Below are positions 51,101 through 63,189 of a stretch of DNA of 64,000 nucleotides, one piece after another. The position numbers were made by a program, and so were the translations under genes. Within the stretch, counting starts at the first letter, position 1. Each line of letters opens with the position of its first letter. The DNA comes from Pyrocephalus nanus. Its lineage: Eukaryota > Chordata > Aves > Passeriformes > Tyrannidae. A model generated the notes under the pieces. That model made no database searches and had not been told where the DNA came from. It saw nothing but the letters and a program-made list of their open reading frames with translations. The stretch lies in NCBI GenBank assembly GCA_038380795.1, contig CM076270.1, forward strand, positions 21,964,001 to 22,028,000. The letters are read 5' to 3'.

Positions 51101-54100
51101 TTTGAAGAGTAACTGGTGTTCTAGGCTGATCCCCAGAACATGTGATTACCCTCCACTAGCAATGAGTGTGACCAGCCTTGCAAACTGGCATTCAAAGAGA
51201 CTTGCAGAAACACTGGCTGTGTCACTACTTCCTGCCAGACCTTGCCTCTCCCACTGGGCTGTGTAAATGTGGTCCCAAGGACTTTCCTCATGTGGCCATA
51301 ATCCACAGCCCAAGAACTATTAACAACCCCCACTCTAGAGTGTGCCCTCTCATCAACTCCTTCCCTTCCTACTAGGAAGAGTCTTGATTCAGGGGTGGGC
51401 TTTGGTCAGGTGCAACCTGCAGACAGTGTGTAAAGAGAGACACACAGCACTGCTGCTCTAGTCATTCAAAAACACACCACAGAGTACAACCACTGGGGTG
51501 TAGATACAAAGTGCCAAGCCCAGAGTTACCTTTTCCACTTATTTAGCCACCATTCTTGATAACACATTTTCCTTACAATCGTGTGCTTCAGCTCCCATCA
51601 TCACCTATCAGCACATATAGTATAACCTGAAAGCTGAATTTGGATATTTCCCCATCTACCTATCATCTTTGTAGAAGTATCTGTGGTAGATCTGTGCTAG
51701 AAATCCTGCTTTTTAGTCTTATCTTAACAATTACCAGTCATATTCTTAAACACCCATCACTTCAGCTGTTCAGCCAGAACAGTTATATCTTCTTGTCTCT
51801 TGCTCCAGATCAGCGTTGGGTTCCCCATTTCTACTAAAATTCACAAGGCTTAGCAGTTTATGTGCCTTTGAGAATTCCAGTCTATCTTTGCACAGCTTAT
51901 GGAGACAAACCCACCAACAGGGCACAAAGTAATTGTCATTCTAGAACAAGTAAAACCTCTAGCACCTTGGTATTAAGGTACCTTAGAGAGAAACTCTGCT
52001 AAGCTTCTACTCATATTATCATTCTTAATAGCTCAATAGAGCAAGTTCCTCCTGCACAGTGAGTGCTTACTAACTGTTATCAAAGGTGATTTTATTAATC
52101 GTTCTGCATAAGTTCTGACAACTTGCTGAAGCTCTGGAAAGAACGTAACAGTGAAGGAAACAATTCTGCACGTTAGTGGCTTTGCAATCTGTTCATCCTG
52201 CTGTGCTCATCAAACCTGACAGCCATTTTCAGAACCAGCAACTCATTTTAGGTTTGCACTACAGGAAATTTTCAAATATAGAAATGCCAAAATAGAGGAA
52301 CATTACCCTCCAAACGGTGATGCCACAAGTGCTGAAAATGGACTGTTTCAATTATTTTAAACCTCATGCTTGGGTGGGGCTGAGGAGGGATTGCCCAATG
52401 TGTAGTTCCTCGGAGCATCAGTAGGTTGCAGCAGAGTGTTAAATACAACCTGAAACGAGGGTGTTAAAGGACAGGAGCACCACCGGGTCCTGCTGTGACA
52501 AAATGTGCCTGAATTCAACATGGTGATACAGAGGCATCTGGGAGAATTTTGCTCAACAGACTTGAACAATAAGAAGGTGGGTTTAAAATTACCGTACACC
52601 CAGAGCTTGTGCTTTCTTAGGATGCCCATGTTAGTCTTTGAGCCTCATCATCAGCCAGTGATGTGATGGATTGACATCACTGATTTGGAAAAGTGGTGTT
52701 TCATTTCTGTGGTACCAACTCTGCAGTTTGGCTTTGATTAAGGAAGGGGAATGATGGGTTTAGATTATTTTCATTTTAGAGAACCACAGTGAAATCCAAC
52801 TTATGGGAGAAAGAAAATAAGGAAAATAAAAGCAACAGATTGATATGAGACAGTAGATGTATAAAAAAGGAGAACAACATAGAAAAATAGTAAATTTTGG
52901 CAAAGAAAAAAGAACATAATCTAGTACTCAAATAATAATAAGGCCACCATATAGAATTGTTTCTCTCTTGATGATACATTTGGCTATAAGAAAAAAACAC
53001 TATTTCAGTCAAAGCTCCCAGCAGTTATTAGTGGAGTCTCTGTTCCCTTCAATTGTCCTTTTTCTCTAATTTGATTGTAAATAATAACTCCACAGCTGTG
53101 TCTTCTGTAACCAGTTCCATCTCTTTAGGTTCCTATATTTAGACTACATACAAGCATGCACAAAAAGTAACAAAGACATAAAGAGTACTGCTTAGCCTTT
53201 AGCAAAATCATACAAAAGAGCTAATGAAGCTCACTCTAATAAGCTTTACTGAATGACCAGCTGTAAACCTTCATTTGTATTCCACAACAGGAATACTTGG
53301 CGGTGAGGAGAATGTCACCCTTCCTCTAAAGGTATTACCAAGTATCACACTTGAATGAGCAGCAGAGATTTCTCACCAAGTGAAAGCATGCCACTGCAAG
53401 AAATGATCCTGTGCAACTGGTCATACAAAGAAATTTCAGTTGATAAAATTTCAGGTAGCCAGCCAGCAGGCTACCTGAAAAAATAAACATATCCATGTTG
53501 GTACTGATAACAGCATCATATACTCCCCTAAAGCCACTATTTCTGCATTGTTGTGCTATCCATGAAGACAGTGGGCAGCAGTTATTCCAGCTGCAAGGGA
53601 AACAGTCAAGACTTTGGGCCTCGTGCTTCTCTAATATCAAAATATGGAGCCTCTGGCCAACATCATTTTATAGAAACCTCAGCACATCCCCTGTCCCAAT
53701 AAACAAGTGGTATCCAAGAAGCTGTGTACTGGGTTATTCAAGAGTTTACATAGCAGTGTTACAGCACTGACACTTGCCTGAAAGCAGGGCAAATACAGAA
53801 AGATAAAACTTCCTCTAAGAAGCAAATACCTGCCCACTACTAGTACTGCCTACTCCTGACAGAGCACGGGACCAGAGCACACCAAAGGAATGAAGGCAGA
53901 GCTGATGGCTGACCTTTTCCCAACCACCCGAGGGAGCAGCTCTCAGATACAGACCCCTGTTCCCACTGCCAGCATGGCAATACCAGGGCACATTTATATT
54001 GCAGCACGGAGTGCAGACACACCACGGTTAGCCAGACTTTGTTACCTGCAGCTGGGCTGGCTGTTTTGGGTGCCAACACAGCAAACTAAATACACTCAAA

Positions 54101-57100
54101 AATCGAAGTGAGCTTCGTGGAGGGCCACCAAAACGGTCAGGGGGCAGGTGCATTTCCTTCCTGTATGTTCTGGGATTGAATGTGGACTGTTTTCTGGAGC
54201 AGCAAGAGGATGACAATTGCTGCATATTTGTACAGTCTAACCTCAGTTGCTCAAGTTGGATTTTTGTGTAAGGAAGTTAAGAGACCTAAGCTACTACACT
54301 TCTGTTTGCTAGTTAGTAATGTGTTTTGCAGAGGACAATGCTGGCCAGGAACTTACCAAGACACTCTGTGCTTATTAAATGCTGAGGCAACATGTGGAAA
54401 TGAGGTACAAAGCCCTTAAATAAGGCAGCTACATTTAGACATTGGGAGTTGTATTACTGTCCTCCACTTGGAGTTATTCCAGTTGTGCATAATAAGAGTT
54501 GGAAAAGAGCCCAGATAGACAGAGTAGAGCATTTACCCTCTCACCCCCTCCCAATAACATCCTTCTCTGGAAGTCTCATCAGCTTCTCTAGCAAAAGGTG
54601 TGCAGTCCTGTCCAAAGAGGCTTGGAACAGTGGTCGACTGGAAAGTACCAGTAAGTAAAAGCTTCCATCCACACAGGTAACCTACTAAGAAAATACATTT
54701 TGAGGGGAATATCGAACCACTTTCTTTTGAACCCATAAAATATTCTTTTTTAGGCCTTCTGTGTAACTGCTAAGATAACTAATGTGCAATTTCTGTTTCT
54801 GATCGAACACTTATCTTTCTTTCTCTGGACAACACAAGCTCTCCAAAACTGGAACTTCCCCCTTAAAATAATACCCTGGTGGGGAGGAATATGGGAAAGA
54901 AAGGTTTGGTTCAGTGTCCTGAACATGTATTCACACAATTTCCCTTACCATACAGAGGCCCCTACCCATATCTGTGATGTGGCACTTAGAACAATAACAT
55001 GATTAAGTTGAACGGCAGATTAAATAGTTCATTTCCACACAGAAACAGGAACAAAAACTACTCTTGTCTTTGAAAGGTTTGTAGTGTAAAAGCTAACAGG
55101 GACAGAAAACACATAACAGGCATTTGAGAGGGATATGTTAGACCTTTGTGAGTCGTGGTTAAACACATCTTGTTACCAGAATGATAAATTCAATACATTT
55201 TTTTTAAAAAAGGAAGCTATAATATTAGCAGTAGACTTTATAGAGTCTGCCTCTCTCCTGCTGGAACTGTTTCATTTTGGGTATATAATTAAATATTCAC
55301 TGAGCCAAAGAGGACTACAAACAGAGAGAGAATTGTGAACGGGAAAACCAAGACAGAAAAACTCTTTTCAAAAAACCCATGCAGAATTATGAAAGCATTT
55401 AATTTTATTTTTTAAACCAAGGGGTTAGCCTGGCCCTGAGGTCCTCATCTGAAAGCTTTACATTCTTGAAATTCAACAGCCACAAACAAGGTAAAGGAAC
55501 AAGGGGAGCAGTATAAATTTAGTCTTAGTAGAATACTCAGTTCTGGTTACCATAGCAGTATCTACGTTATTTTTCTGGATTTAAAGTAGACAGAGAAGGA
55601 ACAGCTAGCTTCTCTTTTATTTTATATAAGTCTTTAATAATGCTATACTTATTAACATGATTTCACAGTGAATGCTCCCTATACCACATTTCAAATTAAG
55701 AACAAAACTGTCCCCAGTCTACAGGGTAATTTGAATACAGTAAAGCTAAAACAAACCCACTCCCTTTCATTATGAAAGGCAAAAAAATAACAACATTAAT
55801 AAACCGACTACAAGAGATGAAAGGGTATTATTCCCTCTCTTTCAAAAATAAATGCTTTATTCAAGATGTGCATATTTTCAAGTTACATTTTTTTGCCTTG
55901 ATGAATATTCCAGTGTATTTCTCAAGGTCCTGGTTTAGTGAGTATGACAAGATGTTCACACACATTTTATGGTAAGGAAGAATGCCAAGAATACAACTGA
56001 AGAGGCCAAATCTGTAATATGGTAGGAACAGTCTGGGAACTCCAAATTTCTGTCTTATCTATTGGCAGTCAATACCAGATTTCCAGCAGAAAAGACCTTT
56101 CATCCAGAATTAAAACAGCTCTGCCATAACCTCATACTGAGAACAAATTTGTGGCCAGTAGAGGAAATGATAATTCTTCAAAGGCTCCTCAGTACCCACA
56201 CAGATCCTTGGGAAACATGAGGGGTTCAGTGATGTTTAATAACTACATGAGTTACAGGGAAGATGGCCTTGTCTGGGGGCCCATGCTGGCCATGAGCCTC
56301 TCAGGAGAGACTCTGCTGTAGCTCGAGAAGAAAGCCTGCATGTTGGCAGGCTGGAAAATGAAAGAGGAGAGTCGGACTCAGAACAGTGCAGGTCAGAAGT
56401 GAGGCTCCAGAAACACAAATCAGGTATTTGCCATGAAAATACCAGATAGGAAAAAGGGACTGAAAAGCAGTGAACCACATTTCATTCTTAGCTCCAGTAA
56501 TCCAGTGTAATCTAAATCACTGCTACTGAGCTCCTCTGGAATAAAATGTTCTCCTCCAAGAACTAAATGGTGCAAAGATCCCAAAGATCAGTCCTTGGAC
56601 TGCCAAAGGATATCTTGGATTCTCTGTTGTTGATTTCTGCTTGTGAGCCTAAGGCCTCTAGACAAATACATACTTCCAACCAAGCTTAAGGACAAGCAGA
56701 GCAGAGATTTAAATATTACCTTATGTTATTTGGGCACCAGGACAATGAAATAAATCACAAATGACTCTAAGCAAGACAAATCACAAGTAGATACTGCAAT
56801 CTTTCAACCACAGGCAACTTTTACCCAGGTACTGGCACAAAGTTTCCTCCCACTGAGGTCCTCACTGTAACAGTTACCTTCAAAGTGAGATACAAAATGA
56901 AAAATACATAAAAACCAACAGATCATATACTTCTCTATACATAGTAAAAAAAACTTCAGTTAAAAAAAAAAAGTTTTGTAGAGAAACATATTTCTCCAGA
57001 AATAGCAGGAAAATTATTAAACATTTTGATGCTGTATAAGAGAGAAGGTGTCCCACTTGCTCTAATTGTTGCAGTATCTGCAAAGCACAGTTGAAAGTCT

Positions 57101-57320
57101 GGAAAATGAAGCAGCTGAAAGTCACAGGTCTTGTTCTAAGAGTTATGAGCATATTAGGTGTATGTACTGGAGGGTGGCATACAAATCTTGCTCAAATCAT
57201 TGATAAAATATATATCACACTTTAAACACACTGGGCCAAATGAACTCTGAGTTTAAGTCCATTTCAGTACCTTGTTCAAAACAGTAGATATAAAAGTTAT
57301 CTGTGATAAATATTAAATTA
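45180..57320. other. Intergenic stretch, no gene seen
   Basis: Chance ORFs only; a 170-codon frame at 46749-47261 (plus) has no recognisable feature. The one clear structure is the 12-bp hairpin at 53449-53480. I see no repeat family that I can name. Confidence 0.5.
53449..53480. repeat. Perfect 12-bp hairpin with 8-nt loop
   Basis: TTTCAGGTAGCC, loop AGCCAGCA, then GGCTACCTGAAA. The arms are perfectly complementary and half G+C, in contrast to the AT-rich surroundings. Each arm holds a CAGGTA/TACCTG word, the core of ZEB/SNAI binding sites, so the pair is also an inverted double site. The stem is too short for a standard microRNA precursor. Confidence 0.8.
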
Positions 57321-57329
57321 GATAGTTAT

Positions 57330-57640
57330 TAAACACTGTTAAACCCTTTTGCACCCTTTTGTTTTGCACTCATATTCTTTGTACTCTTGCTCTTTTGCAT
57401 CCCCAGTCTCCATCTAAGTAAAGTTGCTTCTAATTTGATTTTCCTTTGTATGCTTCCTCTATGTAGTAAGTAGTAGAGAAGTAAGTAGTAGTCAAGAACC
57501 TTGCCACAGATCTGTTAAAGTGTGATTTCACAAATTTATATTAAACCTACTTTTTGCCAATATATTTGAAGGTGATTCTTTAAGCCACCTAACCCCTCAT
57601 TCACAACAGGAGCATCTTCATAGGTGCTCCCACGTGAAAC
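57330..57640 (+). repeat. Unnamed old interspersed repeat, copy 1
   Basis: The segment shares a co-linear series of words with 62770-63180: CTGTTAAA-CCTTT, TTTGCATCC, a CTCCATCTAA/CTCTCTAAAT region, TATGCTTCCTCTATGTAGTA, TTTCACAA-TTATATT, GATTCTTTAAG and CCTAACCCCTCATT. Identity is roughly two thirds by eye, with indels. It includes a local duplication of GTAAGTAGTAG (57466-57476 and 57481-57491) absent from the other copy. I do not recognise the family. Confidence 0.55.
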
Positions 57641-60469
57641 AAAACTGATTTGGTCTTCAGAAATGCAGTTGTGAGAGAGTAGAAGTGGGATTACCCTGTA
57701 CAAGGTCTTCTATGCCCAGTGGGTTAATTTTAACTTCATTTTTTGTCTTTGCAACAGTCTGCATGAAATAAGAAGAATGTGTTGGGCACTCAGGTCTTCA
57801 GACTAATACCTGGCTTCTAACCACTTGCCCCAAGACAGAATTAATCTTAATTCTTTCCAAGCTACCTTCCTACTCTTCCCCCTCTCGAGACTACCCAAAT
57901 TCTAAGATTCATGTTTTCTAGAAAAAGTCTATGAGTAAAACAGTGACTAATGATCATCTTGTCCCACATCCTGCTTTTTACACACCATCTTCATTTTCTT
58001 GGGCAAGTGTTAGTCAAGTATCTTTGCAAACCTCTAGCATTGCAGTAGTTTGTAGTCTTTTTATCATGTGCTTTGAACTATGGATGTCTGTCAGGATTTT
58101 TTGAAAAAATGCCAGTGTTTAGTGTACCTGACAGAAAAGATCTCACAATGAGGAGCATTTGCTTCATAAAATGGGGCTGCAGCACTCACAAAGGTCAAAC
58201 TGTAATAAGAAAAATGAGGAAGAAAAATATATATTTTTTCTTTCTCTGCCTCTTTTCATCCTGCCTTCCCAACAGCACAGAGTCTATGGTTATCACATCT
58301 CCCTGCTGTCTGAGAGAAAATGATTTTTGGTTTGATAGCTGAAAGAAAAAAAATATTCTGAAAGAAATTTGACTCAATATTAAACATTTTAGATGCCAAC
58401 ATTATTTTGGATTCCAATAAAAGGAAGACAGTTAAAACACTTAATTTAACTTAAAATTAGATGTTTTACTTATAAATTTACAGCCTCATTTACCTACTGA
58501 TATTATTTAAACTACACATTCAAATGACATCTCAGATGTTAAAATCAGATCTTTTGTCAGCTAAGGAATGAAACATTAAATCTAACATTTTAACATTCCC
58601 ACTTCCTTTTCTTAAATATTTGCCAAATTTGACAAGTGTAGTTTTGCTTTTCCAGAACTGTTCTGCTTTCTAAAATATTTACTTAAAAGTTACACCTGGT
58701 ATGACAACATAAACAACTTTTCATCATGTCAGTGAATACAAATAACTGCAATCAGACCAAACAAACAAAACAAAATGGAAAAGAAAAAAAAAATTAAATT
58801 TACTGCTGACCTGTCTCAATCCTTGAGTTTTCCTCCTTATTACAGACCAATCAAACAGCAAAATATAAAGAGCAGCAGCACATGCAGCTGAAGGCAGTAA
58901 AGCTGGTGCAAAGTTTGCAGACGTGTTCTCTGTCTGTAAATCTCAGAAACCACTTTGGAAAAGAAGCTGAATTTTAAACTGGTAAGGAAACAGGAATAAT
59001 GCTCTCAGAGCAGATGTGGTCTATAAATCACAATGAGTATTTTTTTTAGACATGGCCTTCATTTCAGAAACGACAAATTTCAGGTGAATTTTAAGTTTAC
59101 ATGAAGATGTTTTTCTCTGAGCTTTTTATTATGACAATTCAGATCCTCCATCTATAAAATTAAGTCTACTACATAATTAAAAAACCATAATATTGCCCAG
59201 AATGAACCAAAACTTAACATAAGAATATCCAGTGAGGCCCCATCTGTTCAAGAATGCTAATGAAGACTGAAAAAGGCAACTGCACTTTTATTTTGGTTTT
59301 AGTTGCTCTTTTCATCTATTCATAAATTGCAAATGAGAGAACTGGAATAAACTGCCAGTATAGTACACTCAAGTCCAAGACCTTCACAGCCAAGTATCCT
59401 ACCTCTCCCTGTGGGTCTTTCCAGCTCCTAGAAAAACCCTCTTAGTACCATTCCCACACTAGCACGCTAATACTTTGCAATTTGGCTTCTGTCCCCAATC
59501 CCTGTCTCTCAAAACGTCTTCATCTGCTCTCCCACCTCAAAGACAGCACATTTTGTAATGCTAATTAGGACTGGACTGTGGCAATGCAAAAATTGCATCT
59601 CCTCTAGGAACTCTTCTATGCCCTAATAACCATTTGTTTGGTAGATTTTGACTGCCCAGCAGGAGCACATGGCATCTGTGGGCACTGGGGCTCTGAACTG
59701 AGACACCACAAGGCAACAGTCCCCATACAATACAGTCCTGAAAAGCCCTGCTGGAAACAATTTTGTCTCTCTCTAGTCTTTCACTACAAGATATTCTTCT
59801 TCTTTTCTCTTATGCTCATCTAATGGAAATGGGATTTCTACTGGTCATTAGAAGTAATACTGGCACCTAATTCATATTTATGTCCCGTTGCACCAAAACC
59901 AAGGGAAATACCGGAAGAATCCAGGGAATATTTCAGCGGCACAAGGACACAGAATAAAAGAAAGATGACAAAGCAACAACATTACACTAACCCTCACTCT
60001 CAAATTTTTCACACTAATACTAATGCCAAACCTTTGAGTTTTACAAAATACAGGCAGAGAAACAACGAATGGTTAAAAACCTGTGATTTTGAATTTAAGA
60101 GGGAAGGTTCACAAGTCCTGGGGAGTTGGTGGAGGGCACGTTGACTCCTGCATAACATCTGATCATCTGAAGACATGCCCTGATCAGCAGCAGCTTTGGG
60201 AGCTGCAGCTGCCTTCTCTCCTTTATTATTCCTTATTTCTGTTGTCTACTTAAACTGTGAACTGTGCCTGTCTAGAGCTTTCTCTTCCAAGAAGCTCTTA
60301 GGCCCAGCACATCAGATTGCAGTCTTGGAGAAATTTGCTAGAGCTTGTTATAACTCAGACTACAATAAAAATATGCTACATTCACAAGACTTTATGTTAA
60401 TGAAATGGAAAAAAAAAAAATAAAAAATAGGTGGCTGTCTTGATTTTAGCCCGTGGCTTTGCCTCAAGC

Positions 60470-60740
60470 TAAAATGCACGCTAAGTGAGCTTGAACTAAT
60501 AGTGCCATCTCTGTGATTGCTAATGATTTAATTAAATGACTATAGTTGCATTCAAATAAATATCTGAATCTCATTTTGTGAAGTACAAAAAATTGTTTTA
60601 ATTAAACCTGATTACAGAAGTCGAAGGAAGCATTCTCTTTAGCGCTTCTGCAGTGAAATGGAACCCATTAATCACTTTGATCTCCACATTTGAGATACTA
60701 CAAAAATAAGTGCCTGTAAAGGAACTGTTGTCATGTTCTA
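60470..60740. other. Possible conserved non-coding element
   Basis: This repeat-free A+T-rich block has a palindrome ATTTAATTAAAT (60526-60537), a TCF/LEF-type CTTTGATC (60675-60682) and several TAAT words. Its composition fits a developmental enhancer, but that is an inference from motif density only. Confidence 0.25.
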
Positions 60741-61705
60741 TAGAAATACAGTGGTACAAAACCCTATCCTAATGGGAAATTATAGATGAGAAATGAAAGA
60801 CTACTGAAGCTCAAAATTCAGTAGTTCCGTTCCTTCAAAAATGTATCTCTCACTACGCATGTGAAATCACTCAAATTTTTGTACAGACAATGGTAGATTT
60901 TCAGTTTTAGAAGAAAATTAAGAATATTGTTGTGTGTTCTGTGGTGGGACTACTGTTGCTGTGGGAACCACCACACTGAATTTCCATACAGCTGTGTTTA
61001 TATCCTCAACCAAACAGCAGAATTAAAACAGTTTTCAGCATTTGTATTTTTTTAAATAAATAAATAAGAATATTCCATTACAGCAGAACCTCAGATTCAA
61101 ATAAATACACTATTCAATCCTGACAATTTGAAATTTTTTCACAGCTAGCAGGTTTTCACCAAAAATAACTGCAACCAAAAATAATTTAATTTCTTTGACA
61201 CGTTGACCTAAATAGGCTTATTTCTGAAAGCTGAGTTTTCTACCTGGACTGACATGCCTCAGTGTATTAAAGCTACTAGAAAAACATACAGCATGTGTTC
61301 TGGAACATTCTGATTCTGCTGTGGCCTAGAAAGTGTACAAGAATTGCTAGTAGGTGAAAAAAAAAGTATGTTTTATTCAATTATATGTAATGGGTAATTT
61401 CTGAGCAACTTACACCAAAAAAATTCAAATCTGGACTGCTGCAGCCATGATCTGGCTGTGCATTAAGCATAGCTTTTTCTTGAAATTTGCTAAATTTTTA
61501 TATATATATATATAAAGTTATAAAATTGTATATGTACAAAAATATATTTTCACAGCTACACACCATGGCTGTGCATCTTCAGTGTGTACCTCTAAAAGGA
61601 CAGCCAACTGTAAGATCTTTATGTTTGTAAAAAGTAATAAAAGCAGCTGATGACCTTAGACAAGCTTAATTTTCTGCAGATACAGCCAGTAGAATGTTCT
61701 TTCAG

Positions 61706-61724
61706 AAAAAAAAAAAAAAAAAAA
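61706..61724. repeat. Poly-A tract, 19 bases
   Basis: An uninterrupted A run lies about 0.25 kb left of the possible LTR. Confidence 0.95.
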
Positions 61725-61969
61725 CAACATAAGGAAGAATGAAGGGTATCTGACATGCTAAAAAATTGAATATGAAATTACAGACTTGTGGGACAAGATC
61801 TCAGCTGGTACAAATCCCTTCTGTTGACCTTAGTCTAGACAATTCGATTTAGGCTGCCTAAGAATCCAGACCAGGGTTTCCTTCTCTGATTAATAGCTAT
61901 CAGATGCAGCCTTGCAAAAGGACTGATGTGTTCCTGCTCTTGTCCCCTTGTTTTTTGTATCTGTCATTG

Positions 61970-62750
61970 ACAATCTAAATTGACATACTCCCTCCAACGA
62001 AAAGATTGTACTTTAATTTCCTGTACATTGCCTGATTCACCTGGATTATAAACAAGTGTAGTTATGAAGGCTGAAAAACTGATAATTAGAAAGATTGGTA
62101 ACGGAGACTTGTGATGATTACATCTTGAATACCTGTTCTGTGCCCTTCCTACTCTAACTGGGTGTGGGGTCCATCCCCCCCTTCCCTTGGGCCACTCTGT
62201 GATCTCAGGAATTCTCATTAGACCTTGGCCTTGATTAATGGCCCCTGGGCAGTTTAGCTCCCCCTGAGTTTATCAGAAACACTGTCTGCACAAGGAACTT
62301 CTGATGCCTAACCAACAAATGGGACAAGAGATAATCAGTCATCCCTGGATAGCCTTGGAACATTACGTGCCTGAATCATAGCTCAAGAGGAACAATACAA
62401 TTGTTACTGGACTTTTGAAAAATTCCAGTAATTACTGTACTGGATTATGGCCAGGATGGACATTGACTGATGACTAATGTCAATCATCCTGCAGCCCAAT
62501 AAACAGCAGTGCCAAGTGAGGCCCTTTGAGCTCTCCTGGACTGTGGCAGCATTTCCCTCTGAGTGGGAAGGTTCCCAGAGCTCATCAGCTGTCCCCTTGC
62601 AGTACTCAGAGGGCCAGTGCCAGAAGCTACCAATGGAGCCTGGGCTCTGGTTACCCCACCAGTGCTTGAGGCTCTACTCTTGCCTGCTGAGAAATGCAAA
62701 GGTGTCCAAACTGAGTATTTCACTGAACTCGAGGTGAGTCCAGAAAGGTA
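61970..62750 (+). mobile_element. Possible decayed solo LTR of an endogenous retrovirus
   Basis: The segment is less A+T-rich than its surroundings, carries an AATAAA signal (62498-62503) in CCCAATAAACAG, and has a G+C-richer part of about 200 bases after it, as the R/U5 end of an LTR would. I could not find clear TG...CA ends, a target-site duplication, a primer-binding site or any viral coding sequence. It could equally be a unique sequence or part of the adjoining unnamed repeat. Confidence 0.25.
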
Positions 62751-62769
62751 AAGTGTTAAATTAGTCACT

Positions 62770-63180
62770 GAGTAAGGGCTGTTAAATCCTTTAGATATAA
62801 ACTGCTTACCAAGCTGGATGCTAACTTTGGGCTCACATTCACCTAGGCTCCACAAGGGGGGCACAGAAAGCAGGGGATTTATTCTGAACCTTGTGACTCA
62901 ACAGGAGGGTCTCTCACACATCTTTGCATCCTAACCAACTGTCTCTCTAAATCATTGTAAACTGATTTCAATCCAGATTTCCTCTGCATGCTTCATCTGT
63001 GTGGTAAGTAATACAGTGAACTGTGCCATCAAACTTTGTTTCACAAGGTTATATTCACTTTCACAGATTAATAATAAACATTTTTTTTTCTTATACCTTT
63101 TAAGAAGATTCTTTAAGGACCTAAACCACTCATTTGTGACACTGGGTCCCTTTGATAACACTCCTGGCAAACAATTAAGA
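62770..63180 (+). repeat. Unnamed old interspersed repeat, copy 2
   Basis: Co-linear with 57330-57640: GGCTGTTAAATCCTTTAG, CTTTGCATCC, CTCTGCATGCTTCATCTGTG, GGTAAGTAA, TTTCACAAGGTTATATTCAC, AAGATTCTTTAAGGACCTAA and CCACTCATT. It lies in the same orientation as copy 1, 5.4 kb away, with a larger middle insertion. An old DNA transposon or the 3' part of a LINE are both possible. Confidence 0.55.
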
Positions 63181-63189
63181 ACTTTCCTA

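Larger units (their letters stand above)
57650..61960. other. Intergenic stretch, no gene seen
   Basis: Nothing coding is supported. The segment holds A-rich tracts at 60409-60427 and 61706-61724, a (TA)n run at about 61500-61514, and an A+T-rich possibly conserved element at 60470-60740. A short AAAATGGGGCTGCAGCACTC segment at about 58169 resembles the end of a MIR core but is too short to call. Confidence 0.55.
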
